From positions 113,399,549 to 113,463,548 of the forward strand of contig CM043953.1 of assembly GCA_014529385.2 (NCBI GenBank): DNA of 64,000 nucleotides. The letters are read 5' to 3'. The translations under genes were made by a program, and so were the position numbers. This stretch comes from Adiantum capillus-veneris. Its lineage: Eukaryota; Streptophyta; Polypodiopsida; Polypodiales; Pteridaceae. The notes under the pieces are model-generated. The model saw only the letters and a program-made list of their open reading frames with translations. It was not told the DNA's origin and made no database searches. This document shows positions 45,373 to 57,190 of this stretch, piece after piece. Numbering within the stretch: the first letter of the stretch is position 1; each line of letters starts with the position of its first letter.

Positions 45373-48266
45373 TCACAAGAGCATCCATCTCATCATCCAT
45401 AGCTGACTCCATTCCGATTTTCCAATTGCCTTTTGAAAACATGTAGGCTCTTTATGTTGCACACGTGAAACTATGTATGCATAATGTGTACGCATGTAAC
45501 CGCTGTATGTCAATCTATCAACTGGATAACGCACCCTCTCTGATCTTCTCAACTGTGGTGCACTCTTCTCTTCAACTCTTGCATATGGGGGTACATATTT
45601 CTCAATATGCTTACTGCCAGGTGTCCTCAAATGTGGTAAACCATGCTCTTCATCGAGGCTTTCATCTCCAGAACTCTCCTCAACCACTTTCTTCTTGCCT
45701 TTCTCGTCTTGCTTCTTATCTCGCAAACGACCACTCCATGGGTTGACACTTCCTGTACTCTCCTCTGCCATATGTGGTCCTGAAATAGTCCTTGTTGATG
45801 GTCCTGGGTTATCAACAACATGACGCACATTCTCTTGCTCTTCATACTCATCTTCTATCATCGCTGGCTTTGGTTTATACCATGGTTCATGCTCACAAAA
45901 TCTGACATCTCTACTGACATAAACTTGTCTTGTCGTAGGATCATAACACTTGTAACCTTTCTTTTCAACTGGGTAGCCCAAGAATATACACTTCACTGCC
46001 TTTGGCTCCATCTTCTTTCTTGCTTCATTTTGCACATGAACATAACAAACACATCCAAAAACTTTCATATAAGAAACTGTTGGCTTGATCCCATAAAGTC
46101 TCTCATAAGGTGAAATTTCATGAATGGAAGCTGTTGGTGTTTGATTCATAATGTGTACTGCTGTATGAACTGCTTCAGCCCAATATGTTAATGGCATATT
46201 CATCTCATTCATCATGGCTCTTGCAATCTCTGCTATGACTCTATTCTTTCTCTCAGCAACTCCATTTTGTTGTGGTGTGTATCTGCAAGTAATCTGTCTT
46301 CTTATGCCTTGTTCACATAAGTCATCATCAAAACTGTGTGACATGTACTCTCCCCCTCCATCTGTACGTAGGCATTTAATTTGACAACCATTCTCTTTCT
46401 CAACCATAACTTTGAACTCCAAGAATACCTCAAATGCCTCTGACTTTGCTTTTAGAAAGTAAACCCATGTCATTCTGCTGTAATCATCCGTGAATGTGAT
46501 AAAATATCGACAACCATTCGGCGTAGCATGATCACAAGGTCCCCAAATATCTGAATGAACAATTTCCAAAGGACTTTGGCTAATTCTCCCCCTCTTTGGA
46601 AATGGTAAACGAGATTGCTTTCCAAATTGACAAGCTTCACAAACATGATCAAAATTCAATCTGCCAAACTTTGGTAATCCGCGTACAATTTGATTTGATT
46701 GCATATGCTTTAGTCTTCTAAAATTGACATGACCAATCCTCTTATGCCATAACTTTGCCCAATTATCTTGAGTGACTGATTTGTTTGCATACATACCGCT
46801 GTGTAAACATGGATCTCCAATTTTCAATGAGAACAAGCGACCTTTCTTTCTTCCACATGCCAATATCTTGCCTGGTCTGCCTTTGTAAAACTCCTCTATG
46901 AAGCAACCATAACGATTAAAACGGACTTGCAACCCTTGATCTGTCATCTGTCCAACTGATGCTAAATTCTTTGTGATTGAAGGCACATATAGAACATCTA
47001 CCAATGTGTTGTATGTCCCGTCTTTTTCTAGCAATGGAACTGAACCAACATCTGTAGTCCAATGCATAGTATCATCACCTGTAGTGACAAACTCATCCTC
47101 TTCTAACCTCTCTTTTCTATCAAACCATTCACCACCATGATATGTCATATGATTTTTGGCACCACTATCTAAATACCAATCATCTGTATGATGTGGCTCC
47201 ACCATTCTTCCAACAACATGCTCCATAGGAAATAAATGTCCACTTGATCTATTGTCATATATATTTTGATCAGGAGAATTGTATCCAGAAAATTTTCCTC
47301 CATGTTTGCCATAACCTCGGCCTTTTTCACCACGATCACGATTTTGATTTAGCCTTGTGTAACATTCTCTTTCAAAGTGACCATAAATGCCACATCTGTT
47401 ACAATATCCATCTCTTTGAGGATGTACAAATCGTCCACCTCCTCGTCCACGAGGTCGGGCTCTCCCCCTGCCTCTTTGGCTATAATCATTGTAACTTTGA
47501 ATTTGTTGGTTTTGCCATTGACCTCTTCTAGCATTGTTTCCACGACCATAGTTTCCTCTTCCACCTCTATTGTTTCCACGACCTCTAGAGTAAAAAACCT
47601 GATATCTGGAATTGTTATTTGATGTAGAAGGACCTGACTTGCCTAACTTCACCTCTTCTTGCAAACAAAGGTTTACTAAATCTTCACAATCAGGCATGTG
47701 TCCTCGAACAGATGTAGATGTATCCAATGAATTGTATTCCGGTCCCAAACCATTCAATGTCACTGAAACTAAGTCATCATTTGGAACTTCAACATTAATG
47801 CTCGCAAGATCTTCCTGTATTTGCTTTATCTCTGTCACATAATCTGATATGGATCTATTTCCTCGCCATACACAATGTAACCTTTGCTTCAAGTGAACTT
47901 TTCGTGGTTCTGTATTGGAGCTGTTCATTCTGTCTAGTATCTCCCATGCTTCCTTTGGAGATTGAGCCTTCTTCACATGTGGTATAAAGAAGTCACTAAT
48001 GCATAGTGAAATCCAATGCATCACTTTCCTTGAATTCTTGATCCACTTCTTATAAGCTTCTACTCTTGCTTGCCATGTTTTATGTGCTTCAACATTCTCT
48101 CTGTTTGGTTCCAAACCAACCTCGGGACACTCTTGTCCACCTGTAATGTAATCCCATAAACTTTTGCCCATGATAAAGTTCTCCATCCTGTAAGACCATA
48201 TGTTGTAGTTCTCTTTGGTCAGTTTCTCTCCAACGATCTATGTGACTTGAGTTGAACTTTCTGCCA
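45373..48266 (-). pseudogene. Element H gag, protease, integrase
   Basis: True start is ATG at 48266 (MAESSTQVT), with an in-frame TAG at 48238-48240; then 937 codons are open. Gag: KENYNIWSYRMENFIMGKSL, KKAQSPKEAWEIL, an Arg/Gly/Asn-rich segment and zinc knuckle CNRCGIYGHFERECY. Protease: WYLDSGAKNHMT (catalytic Asp kept). Integrase: HKRIGHVNFRRL zinc part, HSDIWGPCD, RTDGGGEYMS and NGVAERKNR (DDE complete), VFGCVCYVHVQNEARKK. It ends at a frameshift in the linker to RT. Confidence 0.9.
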
Positions 48267-49171
48267 TCTTCACTCTCTCAATTTCTTCCAAAGGATTTTG
48301 ATAAAATTTCGGCAGAGTTTCGTTTGTATTTGGACAATATCTCAAGTGACAATCTCAACCAAAGTGCTCATAAACACTGATAGAAAATCTCTCATTGCCA
48401 AGGGAAAATCCACTGACTCACTTTGCCACAGACTGACTCAATATTATGCATAAATACTCTAAAACAATATCCACATGGACCTGTATGCAAATGCAATCCA
48501 TACGCTGTTCTGTACCACACATCCATACATCCATCTTCTTCCCATAGTCGTAAACGAAATATGAGGTCTTTCGTATGGCCAGTCGAGGGTTCGCTCCAGT
48601 ACCTAATCCACCTTGCCGGGGTACCAAAGCTCCCAAGGCAAGGCTTCAAAAAACCTCACTCGACCCTCACAAAGGCTGCAGTTTTCCAAAATACATTAAC
48701 CGCATATCCATACATAACCACAAAGTACTCAATCTGACAATATAACCGCCTGAACTTCTTCCCACAACCTTTCTTACATAGGCGGCTGTCCATAACGGAC
48801 CCACAACAACCAAACATAATCTTTGATAACACAATATCATGATGCAAAAGCTCTATGTCACTCTCCAAAACCTGTGTAAATGCTGAATTCTTCACTTGTA
48901 ACCTGTAAATCTACTGCCGAGTGCAAAACTGGAAATCTCCTATGCTTGTGTGAGCTGGCTGTTTGCTGCAGAAAATTGTAGATTTTGGCAAATCTGAGTA
49001 TGCCAATGAGTCCAAAATGCCCAAAAACATAAAGATAGACTCCTGGATCACTGTATTCCGAGTTCGGGTGAGGGAGTTATGACCAAAAAACCTCTCTTTT
49101 TGGCTGTTTTCTAGAGCTGCGGAAATCTGTGTATTGACTGTAGCTCCTTAAACTGAGCTCTGATACGACTT

Positions 49172-49402
49172 TGTAGAGTGCACAGGTGATGGAGAAGGTA
49201 GGAAAGAAGACTACGCACACACACCAACACACATCGAGACACACATACACACAATCGTTACCCTGCAGCAGCCATTCAACGTGCTGCTCTCACTCTTCTT
49301 CTCTTTGAACTATTATCCAAAGTATATTTACAACATAGTATAATCAGTGTCCAACCGCCCATAGCACAATAGACATATTCTTTAACATCATATTCTTTAA
49401 CA
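49172..49402 (-). repeat. Element H 5' LTR
   Basis: 231 bp, TGTAGAGTGCACAGG to TTCTTTAACA, followed by GGGCC. Confidence 0.95.
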
Positions 49403-49837
49403 GGGCCAACATCAATGCAGGCACTCGAGGTGTGTCCGTCCATGCTAGGGTTGGTCTATTGGCCATCACGCGTTTAAATACTATGCAATCCTTTGATTGA
49501 TGACCATATCTTCCACAGGCATTGCAATTCCCATTAAATTTTACTTTAAAAAAAGGGCATTCACTGGTACTATGCGGACCATAGAAAATTGAGAACCATT
49601 GTTGCCCCCTTCTTGGATACATATGATTATTTGTGGAGCACAATTGTCTGTAGGACTCTCTTGAATGGCCTTGGTGAGATATGCTAAAGTCATCTTAGAT
49701 ATCTTTGGATCTTTAGCAATAGGCTTTATGGTCATTGGCTCATGCCCCGATGCTTGCGAACTAGTAGATTTAGGCTCAACAGACACTCTGTTTGGCGGAC
49801 GAAGCGGCGAAGCTACGGTTTCCTGAGAAAGAGTCAC
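49403..49837 (-). pseudogene. Element E gag, first part
   Basis: Two overlapping minus-strand pieces: 49541-49837 (KPIAKDPKISKMTLAYLTKA) and 49344-49643, where codons up to 49403 belong to gag (GPHSTSECPFFKVKFNGNCN, zinc knuckle CNACGRYGHQSKDC, RVPALMLA). A frameshift near 49600 joins them. The upstream capsid part is missing because sequence similarity ends at the LTR of element F. Confidence 0.65.
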
Positions 49838-49878
49838 ATTTTTCAGGGAATCTACATTTTTGCGGAAATCTCATTCTT

Positions 49879-50712
49879 TGTAAAAGAGCTTCTCTGAGCT
49901 GAGAACTTGTAAAAGAATTTATGATTATTTTTCTGGGAGCAGTTGTATAGTAGAGAGCCAGTTAGAAGTTTAGGAGTTTTTTGGCTGGACAAGCCATTTG
50001 TAAAGACCTAAACTATAAAGGTCAATTTTGTAAGTTTGAACATTATCTTTTTCATGAGAAACTGAGAAGACAGCGTACGTTATGAGAGCTTCTTCTTGCT
50101 CCAACTTGTAATCTTCGCTACTGTGGCTATGGTAATCCAAATTCAGATTCGTTTATTGCATTGTGTTTTTCTTACTTTGCTCTTCCATTCAAGTGTAATC
50201 ATTCAAGATTCGGTGTAGGTTCTTGACTACGAGTTTGAGATCTTCAATCACTGTTTTGAGTGCTTATATGCGTATTTTATGTTGTTTTGACCTTGGAGAG
50301 GCCTTAGGGATCCTAAAACGACCCATTAGGATCACCCGTTCACTATTTTTGCTGACTTTGGAAAGAACGATCGCGATCGTTGTACCTCTCCAGAATGATG
50401 TGACAGTGATAGGATATGATCCCGATAGTCCCCTCTAGCTTCTCTTCAAGTTTCGTGTGAATACGACATGATTTGCATGGTAAACGGGCGTGATGACTAT
50501 AGAGCTGTGTAGAAGGACATAGGCAGATTACTTGGCTTTAGTGTGTTCGATTTGCTTGTAGAGTTAGAAGCTGCACTCTTCGAGTTCATTTCATTAGGAC
50601 TGACACCCTAGTGAGTTTCCATGCCTCATTTTGGTCGGTTCCCTTGTATTGGTATTTTATGTTGATGCGTGAGAGCTATGCTATGGACATCCGTCGCGGC
50701 GACCCGCAAACA
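49879..50712 (+). repeat. Element F 5' LTR
   Basis: Ends in CCCGCAAACA immediately before an Asp-tRNA primer site. The start at 49879 (TGTAAAAGAGC) is a guess: it is the first TG after element E's gag ends and the 3' LTR is outside the window. It contains one copy of the 12-bp palindrome (50368-50379). Confidence 0.6.
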
Positions 50713-50713
50713 T

Positions 50714-50731
50714 TGGCGCCGTTGCCGGGAA
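50714..50731 (+). promoter_or_regulatory. Element F primer binding site
   Basis: TGGCGCCGTTGCCGGGAA matches the complement of plant Asp-tRNA with one mismatch in 18. Confidence 0.85.
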
Positions 50732-52200
50732 TGCACCTTAGGTGATGAGTGACCAAGTGCGCTGTTAGCTTCCTTGAGAGAACATCAATCCACAAATCCA
50801 TTTTACACCTCAGTTAGGTTGCTAGACAGGGGTTTAGAGCTTAGTGGAGTCTAGAGTCAGTGGACCCGCTAGATCCTCTCTTAGGAGATTTAGGGAGCTG
50901 TGAGTGAGAGTGTTCAAAGCATTTTCGCTCTTCAATTTCGCTAATTCGATTGAGTACTGAAATCTCACCCGAAATCCATCTTGTTTGATTCATTTCTTTA
51001 TGTTCTTTCATTTCTGTACTTAGGAGTAGGATAAGTAAATCACATTCTAGTCAAATTTGGGGCAAAAGTAAATCACATTCTAGTCAGATTTGGGGCAAAA
51101 GTTAGAGTCGAGAAGTCAAAAAACCATAACTTTTGCAAAAAGGCCATAAGACTCTGAAATTTAGAAAATCTGACCAAACAAGGTTGATATTGATTCAAAT
51201 CACAAAGTGGTAGCACAAAACACTGGGAAACACTTGTCAGAGGGAGCATACAAAATTTCATCAAATTTGGCCCAGGTACTACAATCGCGATCGATGTACC
51301 TCTGGCCCAGAATTGGACAAGATTTGTTGTGTGCCTTCCTGATAAGATTCTAAACAAGTTTGTCTAAAGCAACCACAACCAAAAACATCAAAAATCAAGG
51401 AAATCAGGCCACTTGGCTAAAACTAGCCTGACAGACCTAGAAAGTGCAAAATCTTGGCTTTTGGTGATCCAAATGCAGAAAGACTTGGGGGATAGCCTTA
51501 AAACATCAGTGTCTACAAGCATGCCAAATTTGGTCTAATTTGGGCTTAGAACTACGATCGCGATCGGTGTACCTAAGTGCCAGATTTTGATCAGATTTCA
51601 TCTATGGGATCCTCAGGTGTATACAAACATAAATGTCTGAAGGACCTAGAGCCAGAAACCTCAAAATACCTATCAAACCATTTGAATACAGATCCAAGTC
51701 AAAAACTGCTAAATGGACATAGAAATTGACTTTCAGTAGACCAAAATACATCAAAATTGGGAAGAAACCATACAGAGGGATAGCGTGTACACAGGACAAC
51801 CCCAGATAGCTTTCAAATCCCAAAACAAACACCAAAATCAAGTCAAACTGACAGATTCAGGAAAACAGACACCTCCAACCAAGAACTGATAAAAGCTTGA
51901 CTTTTAGGAGTGTGAATACAAAAGTATTAGGTGGGTAGCCTTAAAATAGCATAGTGAACAAGCTGGTAAAGTTTCATCAAATTTGGGCTCAGAAGTACGA
52001 TCGCGATCGATGTACCTCTGGCCCAGATCTGACTCATTTTTGACCTGTTCCTAGATCTAGACTATTTAAGATACCAGGAGTTGTCAAAACCCAAATTGGA
52101 CATACCGTCAACAATCTGCAAGCAAAATTGTGTTGAAGTCATTGTGAAATTGTTGAATCTACTGACAGTTGGAATGATACAGTGATCTCATAGTCATCAA
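50732..52200 (+). other. Element F leader with degenerate direct repeats and a 12-bp palindrome
   Basis: Non-coding. Three degenerate units, each with AAATTTGG...C(A)GA, then ATCGCGATCG, then TGTACCT: palindrome positions 51284-51293 (10 of 12 bases), 51555-51566 and 51998-52009. A fourth is in the LTR. Other shared pieces: GGTAGCCTTAAAA and GATAGCCTTAAAA about 60-90 bases before the palindrome. Confidence 0.7.
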
Positions 52201-52695
52201 GTGTATTCATTTGCAGAGACTAATCAAGTAACAATCCATGCAGTCACGAGAGTTGGAAGATCACTCCATCTCCAAGTAAGAGGTTTGGATTCAGTCGGTA
52301 ATTCCACTTTCTTCATGTTTTTGAGATCGGGAAAACAAATCAACAACCAACACCGAAATTTAGCGGATCAAGCACGTGTTTTTTCAACGGAGGAGAGTGT
52401 AAACCATGCAGTCACGAGAGTTGGAAGATCACTCCATCTCCAGGTAAGAGGTTTGGATTCAGTCGGTAATTCCACTTTCTTCATGTTTTTGAGATCGGGA
52501 AAACAAATCAACAACCAACATGGAAATTTAGTGGATCAAGCACGTGTTTTATCAACGGAGGAGAGTGTAAACCAAGGTGTAGTACGACCATTAGAGCCGA
52601 TCCTTGAGGAAAGTATTTCTGAAATTTCTTCAGAGAGATCTTACGAGTATTTTACGGAACACTTAGGACATTTAAAACTAAACAAAAGAGAAAAC
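52201..52695 (+). other. Leader open frame with a 168-bp tandem duplication
   Basis: Open from 52201 and in frame with gag. A 56-codon unit starting HAVTRVGRSLHLQ is present twice (DNA units 52237-52404 and 52405-52572) with few changes. Each unit also contains a good splice donor (CTCCA then GTAAGAGG), so it may be untranslated, spliced leader and not a protein. No domain recognised. Confidence 0.5.
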
Positions 52696-54670
52696 ATGGC
52701 AGCAGGACCATCAGACCCTTCGGCCACAATGAAGTTATTGTTCATCAAGTATCAGTATGACAACAAGCAAGGTGCCAAGATCTACAAAGATGGTATGGAC
52801 CGCTACTGTGTGAAAATAGAAGATAGACCAAGTGAGTTCAAGGACTTAGTGCCTGTGAGCTATAGCGGAAATAGGTACCTAGATGACAAATGTATCATAT
52901 ACTTGGTAGTCCCGAATCCTAACATTGTGGACAAGTGGAGATTGACAGGCACGAAAGCCAAAGTAGATGAGGAATCTGAGAAGAAAGCTCCAATAATGAG
53001 CTTCCCTAATGCGAGGTTAAGGCGAGAAAACGAAACTTTGAGAGTCAACACAGACAACGTCTATGTGGGGTTATACAAATATAATAATCGAGAGGAAGAT
53101 CTCTAGTATAGATGTGAGGAACCCTATGCTGATGAGTTGACAGAGCGGAAAAGACTTTATGTCTTCACTACACAGAGGGATCAGAAACAAAAATTGTCGC
53201 ATACGACAAATATGGAAGACGATACGCAGCAATCGATAAAAAGGAGTTGGAAGGATATACGTACTTTGGTGGACCACTCCACCATTATTATGTTACTCCA
53301 AGCCCACTAAGACCAACACATACAACTGTCGTGCCAGACCCGATGGCAACAGGTGGAGAGAGGACTCATGTAGCGGATTCTTTCAGTCGACCTCATTATT
53401 CTATGCCAAGCCCCATGGGAACATTACGTTCCAGAGAATCAATGGCTACGAATTGAGGTAGCGCGGTTCCTATCTCTACACATACTGTAGTAGGTCCAAC
53501 ATTTGCAGCAACACCATCACGTTTGCCTGCTTTTGGTAGATTCGTGGCAGAGGAGCCAATGAGAGCAACCCACAACATCCATAATGTACGAGAACGATTA
53601 AGTCAAGACGCGAGACCATTGAGATTGGTCGCAGACCAAAGGCGGATGAGGCCATCCCAGGTAGCAAAGTGCATGCCAAAGAAGTATAGCGGATCAGGGC
53701 AAACCTATGCCCATGTGTCGCTCTTCAAGCAAGTCTTAAGAGCAGAGCAGATCACTGATTTTCATAATCAATATGAAGGATTCGGGCTGACCTTGGAAGG
53801 GACGCCTTAACGTGGTTTCAACCTTTGAACCTTGAAACTTGTTCGAATATTGAACATGTATTGCGGGAGTTCGCGGAAGAATTCTCAAAAAGGGGTATAA
53901 AGCATAATACTGTATCGCAAATATATGCTTTTAAACAAAAGGAGAACGAAAAAGTGAAGGAAGCATCCTTGAGATTCAAGCAATACATCGAGAGGTGCCC
54001 ACGGAGAGAATTACCGCAGCACGAGAGATTGTCTGTACTCTGCATTAAAGGACTTAGAAATGAAACCTTGAAAAAAGACCTTCACTTGAAAGCTTGTAGC
54101 TCATTTGAACAGGTTACAAGGGAAGCGTTATATCTTGTTGATAACTGCAAAGCATATGGTAAAGTGTCAGAGGATACTGATTCTGTAACCAATGGCTCTT
54201 CATCTCTTAAGAGTGAACCCTCTACCAAGAAAGAGGCTCAGGCTTCTTCGATGCCGACAGCTGACCAAATGATAGAGGAAGTAACGAAGAGAATGCAACA
54301 ACAGATGAGATCAAGTCCGGGGATGAGGCAGCCTCAGATGAAGAAATGCGACATATGTGGTGGAGGTCACCCGACGCCGTGGTGCATACAACAACCGAAA
54401 GCACTAGTTGCGAATGGACGAGTATTGAAATGGTGCACCATACAGCAAAAATGGACAAACCATGGCACGGATGAGTGTTTTTACAACAAAAACTATGTGA
54501 GGGAAAGGACGTATGGACCCCCAACAGGACCACCCCAACCACCTCCTCCAGGATATCAAGTTGGGCCGAATGCGAATATGGTAGGAGAAGCATACATACC
54601 TCAACCTGTGTTGGGTCAACAAATTCCATTACCACAAGAAAATAGCACCATGATTAGGTATGCTCAACCT
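52696..54670 (+). pseudogene. Element F gag, first part
   Basis: Probable start ATG 52696 (MAAGPSDPSATMKLLF). Breaks: TAG at 53104, a frameshift near 53190, TGA at 53454, a one-base deletion near 53808. Pieces read RRYAAIDKKELEGYTYFGGP, KCMPKKYSGSGQTYAHVSLF, DFHNQYEGFGLTLEGT and, from 53825, a Gag capsid domain (EHVLREFAEEFSKRG, LRFKQYIERCPRREL, QHERLSVLCIKGLRNETLKK). Then CDICGGGHPTPWC and a Pro-rich stretch. Copia I is inserted after MIRYAQP; without it and one AACCT the frame runs on into YEASLG. Confidence 0.8.
54666..54670. repeat. Target-site duplication of copia I (left)
   Basis: AACCT, repeated at 59830-59834. Confidence 0.97.
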
Positions 54671-54898
54671 TGTTGGAATTAGAGTTGCAGAGAAACACAC
54701 ACAGCTTGGAGAAGACGAAGGAAGCTCAAGGCACACAATAGAGAGTATTGTTACTTAGTGTGCAATGGAAAGATAGATAGTCCTAGAGTGATGGGCGTAT
54801 ATACAATGCACAGGAGAAAAAACCTCCTAAAGAGGGAAAAAATGCCCCGGCGGTCCTAGTGTGTTCACACACATCACTACCACATGTATATGGTAACA
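54671..54898 (-). repeat. Element I 3' LTR
   Basis: 228 bp, TGTTGGAATTAG to TATGGTAACA on the + strand. Confidence 0.97.
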
Positions 54899-54973
54899 AA
54901 TCCCCCCTGGAGTGATGCGGTGAACGAGAGCTGGCACATGAGTAAAGGGAAGTGCCATGCCCTGAGGACCGGA

Positions 54974-55441
54974 TCAGTCCACAAAGGGGAGTAAGCCCAA
55001 AGCTTTGCGGAAATCTTCAAGCTTCTCACGAGACAATGCCTTTGTGAAAAGATCTGCAAGGTTGTCCTGTGTTGGCACATAAGCCAAGCTGATCTCTCCT
55101 GCTGAGAGCCTCTCCTTGACATAGTGGTAATGCACCTGAATGTGCTTTGTGCGAGCATGAAAAACTGGGTTCCTCACAACTGCCAATGCGCTCTGACTGT
55201 CAGTGTCCTGTCCAACACCCAAATCAGCCATAAGGCGTCTGAGCCATACACACTCAACCGTAGCTGTGAAGACTACCCTGTACTCAGCCTCACAACTCGA
55301 AGTGGCCACAGTAGGTTGCTTCTTGCTCAACCATGATATACATGAACTGCCAAGCATGAAACAAAAACCACTTGTGGACACTCGCGTGTCAAAACAACCA
55401 GCCCAATTTGAGTCCAAAAAAGCATGTAAGTCCGGCGGCAA
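54974..55441 (-). pseudogene. Element I RNase H
   Basis: 155 codons: STSGFCFMLGSSCISWLS, SCEAEYRVVFTATVE (catalytic Glu), TDSQSALAVVRNP (last catalytic Asp) and TKHIQVHYHYVKERL. Compared with element C, six codons before TDSQ are deleted (GQDTDSQ against RQETANNIYTDSQ). It is in the same frame as the RT piece but separated by TAG at 55514-55516. Confidence 0.9.
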
Positions 55442-55513
55442 TGATCCCCCCTTGGGATAAAATAAGCCAAGATGTAAAGTGCCACTAAGGTAGCGGAAAA
55501 TCCTCTTGACAAC

Positions 55514-56230
55514 CTACCAATGCTTAGACCCTGGGCTATGCATAAATCTGCTGACCTGTGAGACTGCAAACTGAATATCTGGCCTCGTGTTGCATACATA
55601 AATGAGGCAGCCAACAGCAGTTTGGTAAAGAGTGACATCAGCAGGATCACCAACATCATGTAGACTCAACTTCAAACTTGTTTCCATGGGAGTGGAAATA
55701 GGTTTGCAATCCTCAAGTCCAAACTTACATAGCAACGTCTCTATGTAACTTTTCTGACACAAGGCAATACCACCATCACACTGCTTAAACTGTATACCCA
55801 AATAATGATGCAACAGACCCAAATCTTTCATCTTGAAAGTAGCATTCAAATCAGCCTTAAATTCAGCAATATGTCTCTCATTTGGTCCAGTGATCAGCAA
55901 ATCATCAACATAAAGAACCACAATGAGAAGTACATCACCCTCACGCTTTACATACAATGTGCTATCTGTTGGACTCTTACGAAAGCCTTGTTTGACCAAA
56001 TGAGTGTCAGCTTTCTCATACCAAGCACGAGGAGATTGCTTCAACCCATACAAAGCCTTGTTACATTTGCACACTTTGTCCTCTTGTTCTTTTATGACAA
56101 AACCGCGAGGCTGCGTTACATAAACTTCCTCAAATATGTCACCATTCAAGAAAGCAATAACAATGTCTGATTGATGTACATCCCAACCAAAATGAGATGC
56201 CAATGCACATAGAAAACGCACAGTGGTCAT
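55514..56230 (-). pseudogene. Element I reverse transcriptase
   Basis: 238 codons: GWDVHQSDIVIAFLNGDIFE, CNKALYGLKQSPRAWYEKA, LYVDDLLITGPNERH (catalytic YVDD intact), FKMKDLGLLHHYLGIQF, FGLEDCKPISTPM, PDIQFAVSQVSRFMHSPGSK. Ends at TAG (CAG in element C). Confidence 0.9.
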
Positions 56231-56299
56231 ACGACAAGTGGGAGCAAAAGTCTCTTCAAAATCTATGCCTTTTTGCTGTGCATAACCGTTTGCAACAAG

Positions 56300-57139
56300 T
56301 CAAGCCTTATGGCGATCGATCTCACCATCCGGCTTGCGTTTAAACTTGTAAACCCATTTCGTACCAATGGCCTTTTTGCCAGGAGGCAAATCACATAAAG
56401 TCCATGTGTCATTTTCTATAAGTGCATCATATTCTAATTGCGCAGCCATCCAATTTTCTGAATTTTGTGCTTCATCAAAAGTCAGAGGCTCCTCAACATC
56501 TTGTAAGCTAGACACAGCCAAAGCATAACAATCTGATGCATAAGATGCATGGCGAGAGCCTGAAAGAGTATGACTAGACAAAGGTGCATCCAATTTACTG
56601 TCACGCAAAGTGTGCACCAGCCATTTTGGCATACCTCTAGCCTGCTCATTTTCAGCCCTTTCCTCATCAAGTACATCATGTACATCTACATCAGTAATAG
56701 GCTGATCTAGAACATTTTCAGAAACCCACATAGGCTGTTTATTTGCCTCATTGGAACTTACATTCGTATTTCCACCACTGAAAAGAGGCAACAAAGTGTC
56801 ATAAATGTCCTGTGAGCTTACATTATTGTCTCTAGTACATGACAGCAAGGGTTGAACAGAATCTTTCACAAACACTACATCCCGAGAAACCAGAATACGT
56901 TTTGTTTGCGGATGATACAACCTGTAACCTTTGCTTTCAACACTATAACCAACAAAAATACATTTGACAGCCTTATCGTCCAATTTTCTGCGCTGCACTT
57001 GTGGCACCAAAGCATATGCCAAACAACCAAGAACACGCATGTGCTCAATAGAAGGTTTTCTATCATGCCATGCTTCATATGGAGGAATAGACTGCAAAGC
57101 TTTCGTAGGACACTTGTTAAGTACATAAGTGGCACACAT
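56300..57139 (-). pseudogene. Element I integrase C-terminal part and RT start
   Basis: 279 codons, from ATYVLNKCPTKALQS through HMRVLGCLAYALVPQVQR, IFVGYSVESKGYRLY and the acidic linker to GKKAIGTKWVYKFKRKPDG. Ends at TGA (56300-56302) in place of Arg of ARLVA, exactly as in element C. Separated from the upstream frame by two TGA codons (near 57191 and 57150), where C has CGA and TGG. Confidence 0.9.
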
Positions 57140-57190
57140 AATGGCCTCAAGTCAAAAAGAATGCGGCAAAGCTTGACTTTTGACCATACA

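Larger units (their letters stand above)
43663..49402 (-). mobile_element. Element H: full-length Ty1/copia retrotransposon
   Basis: 5740 bp on the minus strand. LTRs 43663-43902 and 49172-49402 end in TTTAACA (+ strand); target duplication GGGCC; primer site (complement of initiator-Met tRNA, GCTCTGATAC on the + strand) at 49157-49168; purine tract complement CTCCCCCTCA at 43903. It is inserted in element E's gag, whose frame continues on both sides. LTRs differ by about a dozen substitutions and a few indels, several in a CA-rich stretch. Its gag-pol has several stops. Confidence 0.95.

Noticed and set aside
52237..52400. Resemblance of the leader frame to an OB-fold anticodon-binding segment of aspartyl-tRNA synthetase (VRGLDSVGN...FLRSG)
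   Set aside because: The similarity is short, needs gaps and spans a likely splice donor, so the VRG part may be intron. Not strong enough to claim gene capture.
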